64,000 nucleotides of DNA from Pseudomonas viridiflava. Lineage in GTDB: Bacteria > Pseudomonadota > Gammaproteobacteria > Pseudomonadales > Pseudomonadaceae. Position 1 is the stretch's first letter, and every line of letters starts with the position of its first letter. The position numbers were made by a program, and so were the translations under genes. The stretch is taken from the NCBI RefSeq assembly GCF_900591205.1, contig NZ_UUPU01000047.1:124001-188000 (forward strand), written 5' to 3'. This document shows positions 36,951-45,553 of the stretch, one piece after another. The notes beneath the pieces were generated by a model, which was given only the letters and a program-made list of their open reading frames with translations, made no database searches and was not told where the DNA came from.

Positions 36951-37028
36951 GGTGGCTGTGCGTGGGATACCTTCGGGTATGCCGGGTTCCCTGGTAACCG
37001 GTCCGCGAACCTGCGTACAGCTGCCACC
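36951..37028 (+). ncRNA. Structured RNA leader upstream of the DUF6124 gene
   Basis: A closing stem pairs GGTGGC (36951-36956) with GCCACC (37023-37028), continued by TGTGCG with CGTACA (37014-37019). Inside are the tetraloop hairpin ATACC-TTCG-GGTAT and a GGTTC/GAACC pairing. The element ends 55 bp before the DUF6124 ATG. I recall similar structures before related Pseudomonas genes and a possible likeness to C4 antisense RNA of phages, but cannot verify either. Confidence 0.5.
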
Positions 37029-37083
37029 CTACATCGCGTCGCGGCGATATGTGGCAGCTCCACTTTTACCAAGGAGCTTCACA

Positions 37084-37335
37084 ATGATTAAACCCACCCC
37101 AAATCCCCCCGTCCGACTATTCACCGTAGCCGATGGAATCAGCACCGAAGACCTGTTGGTCAACCTCAGCGAAACACTCGCCTCGGCCAATGCGCTGAGT
37201 TGCGATCTTGCGTTTAACCTTGAAGGCTCGAAACGAGAGGAATTGCTGGGCGTTGCGCAGTTGATTGAGCTGGCGCAGTTGCTGGCTGATCGGGTGCAGG
37301 AGGGTGTCGGACAAACGAACGCCGCGGTGAGTTAA
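37084..37335 (+). CDS. DUF6124 (formerly DUF3077) family small protein
   Basis: An 83-residue Pseudomonas-specific protein. The opening MIKPTPNPPVRLFTVADGIS, then TEDLLVNLSETLASANALSCDLAFNLEGSKRE, and a final helix (LIELAQLLADRVQEG) are the family pattern. It is all-helical, soluble and of unknown function. AAGGAG lies 8 bases before the ATG. It stands alone behind two structured RNA elements. Confidence 0.85.
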   Translation: MIKPTPNPPVRLFTVADGISTEDLLVNLSETLASANALSCDLAFNLEGSKREELLGVAQLIELAQLLADRVQEGVGQTNAAVS

Positions 37336-37351
37336 GGGCCTGATGCCTGAG

Positions 37352-37408
37352 CGTTCCTGTGCTCACCCGGAGGAACGATCCGCCAGCTGTGCCGACCGCG
37401 TCGGCACA
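37352..37408. terminator. Two hairpins after the DUF6124 gene
   Basis: CGTTCCT/AGGAACG (37352-37377) and the perfect TGTGCCGAC-CGC-GTCGGCACA (37388-37408) follow the stop codon. Neither has a T-run, so termination is only probable. Confidence 0.4.
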
Positions 37409-37479
37409 ATCCGCCTCAATCATTAGCCGTCCTGAAGGTAACAAATAGGTTACTAATCAAGCAGGCGAACGATCCTGAC

Positions 37480-38205
37480 TTATCGAATGAAATTTGCCAG
37501 CGCGATGAGTGTTTCTTCGGGCGACAAGAGCTCCCGATCTACTTGAACCAACACTGGCCGCTTCAACACCAACACCGGCAGCCCCCATTCCCGCGCCACT
37601 TCCAGCTTCGGCTCGGTGGCCGCACTGCCACTGTTCTTGCTGATCAGCACATCAATCCCGCGCCGCTCAAACAACACCCGCTCGTCTTCAATCAAAAACG
37701 GCCCACGTGCGCCGATCACTTCGCAACGCTCGTTGCCGGGATACACATCCAGCGCACGCAGCGTCCAGAACTGGTCGGCGGGGATTTCATCGAGGTGTTG
37801 CAACGGTTCGCGGCCCAAGGTGAAGAGCGGTCGCTTGAAGGGCTTTAACGCCGTAATCAACTCAGCCCAATCATCGACCTCGCGCCAATCATCCCCCGCC
37901 TGCGGCTGCCACGCCGGTCGGCGCAACGCCCAACAAGGGATGCCACTCAACCGCGCAGCCTCGGCGGCATTGCGGCTGATCTGCGCCGCGTAGGGATGGG
38001 TTGCGTCGAGAATCAGGCCAATCCCCTCATCCCGAACAAACGTCGCCAACCCCTCAGCCCCGCCGTAGCCGCCAACCCGCACTTGGCACGTGAGGTCGGC
38101 AGGCACCCGCCCAACCCCCGCCAAACTGTAGATATGCTGCGGGCCAAGGGTGCGGGCAATGGCCAACGCCTCGGTCACGCCGCCCAGCAACAGGATGCGT
38201 TTCAT
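37480..38205 (-). CDS. cobK: Precorrin-6A reductase
   Basis: A 241-residue CobK/CbiJ protein that reduces precorrin-6A with NADPH in corrin-ring synthesis. It begins [20 protein letters not shown] (nucleotide-binding Gly motif) and has [14 protein letters not shown] near residue 75, [12 protein letters not shown] near residue 128 and [20 protein letters not shown] near residue 190. The ATG at 38205 overlaps the cobL stop by four bases (ATGA). Confidence 0.93.
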   Translation of the reverse strand: MKRILLLGGVTEALAIARTLGPQHIYSLAGVGRVPADLTCQVRVGGYGGAEGLATFVRDEGIGLILDATHPYAAQISRNAAEAARLSGIPCWALRRPAWQPQAGDDWREVDDWAELITALKPFKRPLFTLGREPLQHLDEIPADQFWTLRALDVYPGNERCEVIGARGPFLIEDERVLFERRGIDVLISKNSGSAATEPKLEVAREWGLPVLVLKRPVLVQVDRELLSPEETLIALANFIR

Positions 38206-39407
38206 AGCGGCTTGACCACTTCCAGCAGGGTGATCGGCAAGGCTTGGCGCCATGTATCGAATTCTCCCAATGGCTGAGCTTGGGCCACATGAATGCGGGT
38301 CAGCTCGCCGCCATGCTCGGCGCGCCAGTTCATCAGGGTTATTTCGCTTTGCAGGGTCACGGCGTTGGCCACCAGGCGGCCACCGGGGCGCAGGTGCTGC
38401 CAGCAGGTGTCGAGCACTCCGTCGCGGGTAACGCCGCCGCCGATGAAGATAGCGTCGGGGGCTTCCAGGCCGAGCAAGGCGTCCGGGGCCTTGCCGCGAA
38501 TCAGTTGCAGGCCGGGCACGCCGAGGGCGTCGCGGTTGTGCTCGATCAGGCCCTGGCGGCCTGCATCGGCTTCAATCGCCAGTGCACGGCAGCTCGGGTG
38601 CGCGCGCATCCATTCGATGCCGATGGAGCCGCTGCCTGCGCCCACGTCCCACAGCAGTTCGCCGGGCATCGGGGCGAGGCGGGCGAGGGTCATGGCGCGT
38701 ACATCGCGTTTGGTCAGTTGGCCGTCGTGTTTGAAGGCCGAGTCGGGCAGGCCCGCCAGGCGTGACAGGCGTGGTGTTTCGCTGGAGGCCAGGCAGTCGA
38801 TGGCGACCAGGTTCAAATCGGCGACGCCCGCGTGTTGCCAATCAACAGCCAGCCCATCAAGGCGCCGCTCATGCGCGCCGCCCAGGTGCTCGAATACGCT
38901 CAGCCGGCTGGGCCCGAACCCGCAGTCCGCCAATAGCGCGGCGATCAAGGCAGGACTGCGACCGTCATTGCTCAACACCAGCAACCGCACGCCACTGGCC
39001 AGATGCGCGTTAATCGCCGCCAATGGCCGCGCCACCACGGACAACGTCACCACCTCCTGTAACGGCCAGCCCAACCGCGCCGCCGCCAGCGACACCGAGG
39101 ACGGTGCCGGCAAAATCAGCAACTCTTCAGCCGGCACCTGGCGCGCCAGACTGGCGCCCACGCCGTAGAACATCGGATCACCGCTGGCCAGCACGCACAC
39201 AGGCGTACCGCGCTGCGCGAGCACCGGCTCCAGGGAAAACGGGCTCGGCCACACCTGCCGCTCACCCCGAATGCACACCGGCAGCAGGTCCAACTGGCGC
39301 TGGCCGCCTATAATCCGAGTGGCGCGCAACAGGGCATGCCGGGCGTTTCTGCCCAGCCCCTTGAAGCCGTCTTCACCGATGCCTACAACCGTCAGCCAGG
39401 GCGACAT
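38202..39407 (-). CDS. cobL: Precorrin-6Y C5,15-methyltransferase (decarboxylating)
   Basis: A 401-residue bifunctional enzyme. The N-terminal half is CbiE-like ([38 protein letters not shown]); the C-terminal half is a CbiT-like SAM methyltransferase ([36 protein letters not shown]). It methylates C5 and C15 and removes the acetate carboxyl at C12. It is coupled to cobK by an ATGA overlap and diverges from cobG. No cbiD gene lies between cobL and cobK. Confidence 0.94.
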   Translation of the reverse strand: MSPWLTVVGIGEDGFKGLGRNARHALLRATRIIGGQRQLDLLPVCIRGERQVWPSPFSLEPVLAQRGTPVCVLASGDPMFYGVGASLARQVPAEELLILPAPSSVSLAAARLGWPLQEVVTLSVVARPLAAINAHLASGVRLLVLSNDGRSPALIAALLADCGFGPSRLSVFEHLGGAHERRLDGLAVDWQHAGVADLNLVAIDCLASSETPRLSRLAGLPDSAFKHDGQLTKRDVRAMTLARLAPMPGELLWDVGAGSGSIGIEWMRAHPSCRALAIEADAGRQGLIEHNRDALGVPGLQLIRGKAPDALLGLEAPDAIFIGGGVTRDGVLDTCWQHLRPGGRLVANAVTLQSEITLMNWRAEHGGELTRIHVAQAQPLGEFDTWRQALPITLLEVVKPL

Positions 39408-39502
39408 ATCAATTCCTTGAACGACATCCGACGGGCAGGCTTTTCATGCCGCCGGACAAAGCAGGCATAATACCGCGCCTTTACCCGTCAACCGGTAGCC
39501 CC
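39408..39502. promoter_or_regulatory. Divergent promoter region between cobL and cobG
   Basis: A CATAAT -10-like element for the rightward gene lies at 39466-39471, with a weak TTTTCA some 19 bases upstream. Transcription from there would exclude the ATG at 39446 and supports GTG 39503 as the cobG start. The 95-bp gap is too short for a full cobalamin riboswitch, and I see no B12-box pattern. Confidence 0.4.
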
Positions 39503-40792
39503 GTGAACCCAACGCCCGCTCTGAATACCTTGCGCCCCTCGGCTTGTCCGGGGTTGCTGCGTATTGTCCAGGCGTTGGATGGCGGGATTTGCCGGATCAA
39601 ATTGGCCGGTGGGTCTATCCGCGCCGCCCAGGCGATTGCCGTGGCAGACGCCGCCCAGGCCCATGCGGGCGGGGTGATCGAGGCGACCAACCGCGCCAAC
39701 CTGCAGATTCGCGGGATTGGTGCCGAAGAGGACGCCTTGATCGCCAAGCTTCTGGCCGCCGACCTCGGGCCGAGCAACGCCGCCGGCGACGACGTACGCA
39801 ACCTGATGCTCAGCCCCAGCGCCGGGATCGACCCGCAGATGCTGTTCGACACCCGTCCGCTGGCCGAGCAGATCCTGACCACGCTGCAAAACCACCCACG
39901 CTTCCATGAGCTGTCGGCCAAGTTCGCCGTGCAGTTGGATGGCGGCGAGGCGCTGGCGATGCTCGAGCATCATCATGATCTGTGGCTGTCGGCCTTCGTA
40001 CGCAATGGCGAGACGCTCCTCGCGTTCGGCCTTGCCGGTTGCCCGGGTTTGGATGCGCCGTCGGCCGCTGTGCCGTTGGAGCAGGGGCATGCGCTGGTGG
40101 TGGCGGTGCTTGAGGCTTTTTTGGACCTCGCCACCCCAGAACAAACGCGGATGCGCCATCTGCCTGTGGATAACGTGCTGAGCCGCCTGAACCTGACGCT
40201 ACTGCCGGCCGACGACTTCAAGCGCCCGCCCAGCGGCGCCTTGCTGCACCTCGGGACTTATCCACAGCAACAAAATAAACAGCACTTCGTTGCTGCCGTC
40301 GCACCCTTGGGGCGCCTGGATTCGACGATGCTCACGGGCGTCGCGCAACTCGCCGAGGAATATGGCGACGGCACCTTGCGTTTCACCCCCTGGCAAGGCG
40401 TGCTATTGCCCAACGTCGAACAACCCCACGCCGTGACTCAGCGTTTGATGCAACTGGGCTTTCTCTGCACCGTCGATCAGCCCCTGGCGCACATGATCGC
40501 CTGTACCGGCTCAAGTGGTTGCGCCAAGGCCCTGGCGAACACCAAGGCCGACGCCGTGCAACTCGCAACGTTGCACCCTGGGCATGACGTGCATTTGTCC
40601 GGTTGCCCACGTTCCTGCGCCGCCGCGCACACCGCGCCGGTCACCCTGTTGGCAGTGAGCCCCGGCCACTACGACCTCTATTTTCGCGACGCAGCCCAAC
40701 CCGGTTTCGGCCGGCTGCACGCACGCACTCTTTCTATTGAAGCGGCGGGCGCCTTGCTGCGCGCTCGCCCACGGAGCAACACCGATGATTGA
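39503..40792 (+). CDS. cobG: Precorrin-3B synthase
   Basis: A 429-residue protein of the nitrite/sulfite reductase ferredoxin fold that oxidises precorrin-3A to precorrin-3B with oxygen. The Fe4S4 ligands are seen in ACTGSSGCAKALANTK and LSGCPRSCAAAH. Presence of CobG marks the aerobic cobalamin route. I take GTG 39503 (VNPTPALNTLRPSACPGLLR) because the family begins there; an ATG at 39446 would add 19 residues overlapping the promoter-like element. Confidence 0.9.
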   Translation: MNPTPALNTLRPSACPGLLRIVQALDGGICRIKLAGGSIRAAQAIAVADAAQAHAGGVIEATNRANLQIRGIGAEEDALIAKLLAADLGPSNAAGDDVRNLMLSPSAGIDPQMLFDTRPLAEQILTTLQNHPRFHELSAKFAVQLDGGEALAMLEHHHDLWLSAFVRNGETLLAFGLAGCPGLDAPSAAVPLEQGHALVVAVLEAFLDLATPEQTRMRHLPVDNVLSRLNLTLLPADDFKRPPSGALLHLGTYPQQQNKQHFVAAVAPLGRLDSTMLTGVAQLAEEYGDGTLRFTPWQGVLLPNVEQPHAVTQRLMQLGFLCTVDQPLAHMIACTGSSGCAKALANTKADAVQLATLHPGHDVHLSGCPRSCAAAHTAPVTLLAVSPGHYDLYFRDAAQPGFGRLHARTLSIEAAGALLRARPRSNTDD

Positions 40793-41411
40793 TTACATCC
40801 GCGACGGTCAGGAGATCTATCGCAACTCCTTCGCCATTATTCGCGCGGAAGCCAACCTGGAGCGCATCCCGGCCGACCTGGAAAAACTCGCGGTGCGGGT
40901 GATTCATGCGTGCGGCATGGTCGAGGCGATCGACGGTCTGCAGTTTTCCGAGGGCGCGGGCAAGGCCGGGCGCGATGCGCTGGCCGCCGGTGCGCCGATT
41001 CTGTGTGATGCGCGGATGGTCTCCGAAGGCGTGACCCGTGCGCGCCTGCCGGCCAATAACCCAGTGATCTGCACCCTGCGCGACGACAGCGTGCCGGAAC
41101 TGGCGCGGGAGTTGGGCAATACGCGTTCCGCCGCCGCACTTGAGCTGTGGCGCCCGCACCTGGAAGGCAGCGTGGTGGTGATCGGCAACGCGCCGACCGC
41201 CTTGTTCTACCTGCTGGAAATGCTCGACGCCGGTGCGCCGAAACCGGCGTTGATCCTCGGCTTCCCGGTAGGGTTTGTCGGCGCCGCCGAGTCCAAGGCG
41301 ATGCTGGCGGCCGACAGCCGTGGCGTACCGTTTGTGATCATGCAAGGCCGCCTGGGCGGCAGTGCGATGGCCGCCGCGGCGGTCAACGCCTTGGCCACGG
41401 AGGTCGAATAA
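40785..41411 (+). CDS. cobH: Precorrin-8X methylmutase
   Basis: A 208-residue CobH/CbiC enzyme that moves the C11 methyl to C12, giving hydrogenobyrinate. Hallmarks are [20 protein letters not shown], the segment [12 protein letters not shown] with the catalytic His, and [13 protein letters not shown]. The ATG at 40785 overlaps the cobG stop by eight bases, so translation is coupled. Confidence 0.95.
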   Translation: MIDYIRDGQEIYRNSFAIIRAEANLERIPADLEKLAVRVIHACGMVEAIDGLQFSEGAGKAGRDALAAGAPILCDARMVSEGVTRARLPANNPVICTLRDDSVPELARELGNTRSAAALELWRPHLEGSVVVIGNAPTALFYLLEMLDAGAPKPALILGFPVGFVGAAESKAMLAADSRGVPFVIMQGRLGGSAMAAAAVNALATEVE

Positions 41412-42142
41412 TGCACGCACGCGGACGTTTGATCGGCCTGGGCGTGGGCCCCGGGGACCCGGAACTGATCACCCTCAAGGCCCTGCGCCTGCTGCGCGAG
41501 TCACCGGTGGTGGCGTACTTTGTGGCCAAGGGCAAGAAGGGCAACGCCTTCGGTATCATCGAGGACCACTTGGTGGCGCAGCAGACCCTGATGCCACTGG
41601 TGTACCCGGTGACCACCGAAGTGCTGCCGGCACCGATGTCTTACGAACAAATCATCAGTGACTTCTACGACAACGCCAGCCTCGACGTGGCCGCGCACCT
41701 GGACGCCGGGCGCGATGTGGCGGTGATCTGCGAAGGTGACCCGTTCTTCTACGGCTCCTACATGTACCTGCATGACCGCCTGGCCGAGCGTTATGAGGCC
41801 CAGGTTATCCCGGGCGTGTGCTCGATGCTCGGCGGCGCCTCGGTGCTTGGCGCGCCGCTGGTGTATCGCAACCAGAGCCTGTCGGTGCTCTCGGGCGTTT
41901 TGCCGCATGAAGACCTCAAGCGCCGCCTGGCGGATGCCGACGCGGCGGTAATCATGAAGCTGGGCCGCAACTTCCCCAAGGTGCGCCAGGTGCTCGAAGA
42001 ACTCGGCCTGGCCGAACGTGCGCTGTATGTGGAACGCGCCACCATGGCCAACCAGAAAATCGTCGCGCTGGATCAGGTTGACCCGTCGTCTTCGCCGTAC
42101 TTCTCGCTGATCATTGTTCCGGGTGAAAGGTGGCAAGGTTGA
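41411..42142 (+). CDS. cobI: Precorrin-2 C20-methyltransferase
   Basis: A 243-residue SAM-dependent uroporphyrin-III-type methyltransferase. It begins [20 protein letters not shown] and has [21 protein letters not shown] and [19 protein letters not shown], typical of CobI. Start and cobH stop overlap (TAATG). Its own stop overlaps cobJ (TGATG). Confidence 0.95.
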   Translation: MHARGRLIGLGVGPGDPELITLKALRLLRESPVVAYFVAKGKKGNAFGIIEDHLVAQQTLMPLVYPVTTEVLPAPMSYEQIISDFYDNASLDVAAHLDAGRDVAVICEGDPFFYGSYMYLHDRLAERYEAQVIPGVCSMLGGASVLGAPLVYRNQSLSVLSGVLPHEDLKRRLADADAAVIMKLGRNFPKVRQVLEELGLAERALYVERATMANQKIVALDQVDPSSSPYFSLIIVPGERWQG

Positions 42143-43779
42143 TGCGCCCGGCGATTGTCATTCTGGGGCAGGGCAGCCTGGCCACTGCGCGCAAGATCCA
42201 ACAGGTGTACCCCGGCGCGCTGATCCATGGTCTGGTCGCACGGGTTGAGGGCGCAGACCAGCCTTACCACGAATTCGGCGCAACCCTGCGCCAGCTGTAT
42301 CAACAAGGCACGCCGCTGATTGCGCTGTGCGCGGCCGGCATCGTGATCCGTACACTGGCGCCGCTGTTGCTGGAAAAAGGCGAAGAGCCCGCCGTGCTGG
42401 CCGTGGCCGAAGACGGCAGCGCCGTGGTGCCGCTGCTCGGTGGCCTGGGCGGGGTGAACATCATGGCCCGCGACATTGCTGCCGCGCTCGGTGTGGCCGC
42501 CGCGATTACCACCAGCGGTGAAGTGCGTTTCGGCACCTGCCTGCTCAACCCGCCCGAAGGCTATCAGCTGGCTGACCTGGAGCTGGGCAAGCGTTTTGTC
42601 TCGGACCTGTTGGCCGGCGAAAGCGTGCGCATCGAGGGCGCGGCGCCGTGGCTGGACCAGGCCAACCTGCCGCAGGATCAACAGGCGCGCCTGGCGATTC
42701 ACGTGGGCAGCGCCGAGCGCGAGCCGGCGGCCAATGAGTTGCTGATTTATCCGAAGACGGTGTGCGTGACCTGCAATCCGGGCGCGGATTTGGCGCAGCG
42801 TATACGCACGGCCTTGCATGAAGCGGGGATTGCCGTGCAATCCCTGGCTTGCCTGAAGGCCAGCGCCTCGCACATGGCCGAGCCGTCACTGCATGAAGCC
42901 GCGCTGGCGTTGGGCGTACCGCTGCGCTTCGCCGATGTGGCGCCTGGCGCGGACATTACGCTCACGGTGGCCGAGCAACCTCTGGACCTGTCACAGGTTG
43001 GCCGCCCACGTGGTCGCCTGGCCGTGATCGGTCTGGGGCCGGGCGCTGCCGAGTTGATGGTGCCGGCGGTGAAGGCCGAACTGGCGCGCTGCACCGATGT
43101 GCTGGGCTACGAAACCTACGTACGCATGGCCGGGCCGTTCCGTGACGATCAAGTGCAGCATTGCACCGATAACCGCGAAGAAATGCAGCGCGCCCGCCAC
43201 GCCTTTGAGCTGGCCGCCCTTGGGCGTTCGGTGGTGGTGGTGTCGTCCGGCGACCCGGGTGTGTTTGCCATGGCGGCGGCGGTGATCGAGGCATTGCACG
43301 AGTCCAGCGACCCAGCGTGGCACCAGGTCGACCTGGAAATCTTGCCGGGCGTCTCGGCCTCCCTGGCCACCGCCGCTCAGGCCGGTGCGCCGCTGGGTCA
43401 TGACTTTTGCGTGATGTCGCTGTCGGACAACCTCAAGCCCTGGTCGATCATCGAAAAACGCCTGGACCTTGCGTCCCAGGCCGACCTGGCGCTGGCGTTC
43501 TACAACCCGATCTCGCGCTCGCGGCCGTGGCAACTGGGGCGTGCCCTGGAAATCGTGGCGCTGCATCGCACTCCTGAAACACCGGTGGTGCTGGGGCGTG
43601 ACATCGGCCGGCCGGGCCAGACCCTGCGCGTCACCACGCTTGGCCAACTGACGCCCGAGCAAGTCGACATGCGCACTATGGTGCTGATCGGTTCATCCAC
43701 CACCTGCGTGTTCCCGCGTGCCGGGGGCGGTGAGTGGGTATACACCCCGCGTTGGTACGGCGAAAAACCGGCTTCCTGA
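42142..43779 (+). CDS. cobJ: CbiG-like / precorrin-3B C17-methyltransferase fusion (CobJ)
   Basis: A 545-residue two-part protein. Residues 1-290 are CbiG-like (LIALCAAGIVIRTLAPLL, DGSAVVPLLGGLGGVNIMA, TCNPGADLAQRIRTALHEAG). Residues 295-545 are the CobJ/CbiH methyltransferase (AVIGLGPGAAELMVPAVKAE, VVVVSSGDPGVFAMAAAVIE, LAFYNPISRSRPWQLGRAL), which methylates C17 and contracts the ring. The fusion is common in Pseudomonas. It is the last gene of the cobGHIJ run. Confidence 0.93.
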   Translation: MRPAIVILGQGSLATARKIQQVYPGALIHGLVARVEGADQPYHEFGATLRQLYQQGTPLIALCAAGIVIRTLAPLLLEKGEEPAVLAVAEDGSAVVPLLGGLGGVNIMARDIAAALGVAAAITTSGEVRFGTCLLNPPEGYQLADLELGKRFVSDLLAGESVRIEGAAPWLDQANLPQDQQARLAIHVGSAEREPAANELLIYPKTVCVTCNPGADLAQRIRTALHEAGIAVQSLACLKASASHMAEPSLHEAALALGVPLRFADVAPGADITLTVAEQPLDLSQVGRPRGRLAVIGLGPGAAELMVPAVKAELARCTDVLGYETYVRMAGPFRDDQVQHCTDNREEMQRARHAFELAALGRSVVVVSSGDPGVFAMAAAVIEALHESSDPAWHQVDLEILPGVSASLATAAQAGAPLGHDFCVMSLSDNLKPWSIIEKRLDLASQADLALAFYNPISRSRPWQLGRALEIVALHRTPETPVVLGRDIGRPGQTLRVTTLGQLTPEQVDMRTMVLIGSSTTCVFPRAGGGEWVYTPRWYGEKPAS

Positions 43780-44016
43780 AAACAGCCTGCCACTCGCCGG
43801 AAAGCTCCGAGTGACGATGGGTGAAAACCTACCGTTACTTGGGGCTTTTTCTTTTTTGAGGGTTGAAACACGGAAGGCCCACAGGCGCGCCTCGCTATTG
43901 CTGGATGGCGTTTTTTCGGGCGTCTGGCCGAGCGATGTTTGTCGTCTGGAAAGCCCACCAGCCACTCGACTAGTGTGGGTGTGAGCCCTATGTGGGGTGG
44001 TTGTGGAGAACTGAAA
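43780..44016. other. Gap after cobJ with hairpins, no gene assigned
   Basis: This 237-bp stretch contains a hairpin CACTCG/CGAGTG (43791-43813), a T-rich run CTTTTTCTTTTTTGAGG (43845-43861) that could end the cobJ transcript, and a second T-run GTTTTTTCGGG near 43909. Small frames on the minus strand read back into cobJ and are not supported. GGAG 8 bases before 44017 marks the next start. Confidence 0.45.
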
Positions 44017-44796
44017 ATGGAGCGACATCACAAAAGGATCATCAGTGCGAAAAGGCGCAAGCTGATTGCCGCCTATAAGCTGCCAGGGCCGCCGGGCGTC
44101 AGCCCCACCTTGCCCCTGGGCACTGAGGATGATTGCAATGGGGCAGTGGTGAACAATGGGGTGATCTCGTTTATCGAGGGCATGTCCGTGCTGAATCGCG
44201 AGTACATCCGCAAGAGCTACCTGCTTGCCAGTAGCTATGTCAGCGATGTGTTGAAGATGCAGCGCGGTACGGAGGTGTGGTACGACGAATTTATCAAGGT
44301 GATGGTCAGCCTGGGTTGGTTGCCGGTGCGTAACAGCTTTGAACGGGTCAAAAGCTCGGGCAAGGGCCTGACGGTGCAACTGGCGGCGTTGAATATGATT
44401 GCGGCGATGCTGGCGTCGTCCTCTCTGGCTGGGCCCTTGCTTGGCGCATTGCCGAAGTTGGCGGCTGACGCACTGGAGGCCATGAAGCAGCACCCCGCCT
44501 CATTCGAGCTGTTCAAACGCAACAGCACGGTGCATCAAGGCGGTGATTTCGGCTTGGCGTCCTGCGCCGAAACCAAGGGCGAAGTGACGATGGTGCTGGT
44601 GACCTACAGCTCCCACGGGGTGAGCAAGCAGGTGGGGCTGCCGTTTCTGGAGTGGGACAGTTCTTCATTCGAGGCTTTCAGCGGGCAGACCTGCCTGGTG
44701 CTGAATACCTCGGTGGTCAACGAAAAGACCTTGCAGCTAATGCGCGAAAGCGCGGGTGACAAGGTGCAGTCGGCAATTGCCAAGTACCGGATCTAG
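44017..44796 (+). CDS. Hypothetical protein of unknown family
   Basis: A 259-residue protein with no signal peptide. It opens with a very basic stretch (MERHHKRIISAKRRKLIAAY). A hydrophobic helix region (NMIAAMLASSSLAGPLLGALPKLAADAL, about residues 127-154) separates an N-terminal helical part from a C-terminal beta-rich part (EVTMVLVTYSSHGVSKQVGLPF). The amphipathic hairpin and small size would fit a membrane-active or toxin-like protein, but that is guesswork. GGAG sits 8 bases before the ATG. Its stop overlaps the convergent marC-like stop in CTAG at 44793-44796. Confidence 0.7.
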   Translation: MERHHKRIISAKRRKLIAAYKLPGPPGVSPTLPLGTEDDCNGAVVNNGVISFIEGMSVLNREYIRKSYLLASSYVSDVLKMQRGTEVWYDEFIKVMVSLGWLPVRNSFERVKSSGKGLTVQLAALNMIAAMLASSSLAGPLLGALPKLAADALEAMKQHPASFELFKRNSTVHQGGDFGLASCAETKGEVTMVLVTYSSHGVSKQVGLPFLEWDSSSFEAFSGQTCLVLNTSVVNEKTLQLMRESAGDKVQSAIAKYRI

Positions 44797-45389
44797 GGCA
44801 CCAGGTAACCATGCACCCCGGTAAAGATGATTTGCGCGGCAAGTGCGCACACAAACAACCCCATTAACCGGCTGACAATCTGCAAGCCCTGGTCGCCGAG
44901 AATCCGTTCGATTCGGTTGGACAGGTACAGCACCACGCCCACCGTGAGGCTGGCCAGGGCGATGCTGAGGATGGCGGTGAGCTTGTCATCCCAATGCGGC
45001 TGGCTGACGCCCATCACCAGCAGCGCACCGATGGTGCCGGGGCCGACCGTGAGGGGGATGGTCAGCGGCACGATGGTCACGTCCTGCTGCACATTGTCGG
45101 TCTGCACCGCGGACTTGCCCTGAGCCATACCCAGGGCTGAGATAAACAGCACACTGCCGGCGCCGATGCGGAACGCGTCCACCGTGATGCCGAACACACT
45201 GAAAATCACCCGACCGAACAGGTAGAGCAACACGCTCGATACCAGGGTGGCCAACGCGACTTTCCAGGCCAGGCGCCGACGTTCCTTGCTGGAGTAGCCA
45301 CGGGTCAGGCTGATAAAGCAGGACAGCACAAAGAATGGGCTGTAGAGCACCAGCATCTTCAGGTAAACGCTGAACAACACGTGGAGCAT
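44793..45389 (-). CDS. MarC-family inner-membrane protein
   Basis: A 198-residue MarC/YchE protein with six hydrophobic segments. Typical parts are LVLYSPFFVLSCFISLTRGYS at the start, FRIGAGSVLFISALGMAQG in the middle and TIPLTVGPGTIGALLVMG after it. The family's function is unsettled; the old link to multiple antibiotic resistance is not accepted. It is monocistronic and overlaps the unknown convergent gene by four bases. Confidence 0.88.
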   Translation of the reverse strand: MLHVLFSVYLKMLVLYSPFFVLSCFISLTRGYSSKERRRLAWKVALATLVSSVLLYLFGRVIFSVFGITVDAFRIGAGSVLFISALGMAQGKSAVQTDNVQQDVTIVPLTIPLTVGPGTIGALLVMGVSQPHWDDKLTAILSIALASLTVGVVLYLSNRIERILGDQGLQIVSRLMGLFVCALAAQIIFTGVHGYLVP

Positions 45390-45446
45390 GGTGGAGGCTC
45401 GCGGGCGGAAAAAGTGTTGAGAGTCTATCAGGCGACAGGGTTCAAA

Positions 45447-45537
45447 TGTGGGAGTGGGATTGCCCCCGATAGCGGTGTATCAGTCACAACATTGGTTGGC
45501 TGACAGATCGCAATCCGGGGCAAGCCCCCTCCCACAT
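45447..45537. repeat. REP doublet between the MarC gene and retS
   Basis: Inverted REP copies (GTGGGAGTGGGATTGCCCCC and GGGGCAAGCCCCCTCCCAC) frame about 45 bases. The left copy carries two base changes relative to the consensus here. Confidence 0.8.
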
Positions 45538-45553
45538 GCGGCAGTATTTCAGT

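Noticed and set aside
43500..44493. Minus-strand frames at the cobJ end
   Set aside because: They lack ribosome binding sites, overlap well-supported genes on the plus strand and give low-complexity products; kept only as a note on a possible dispersed element.
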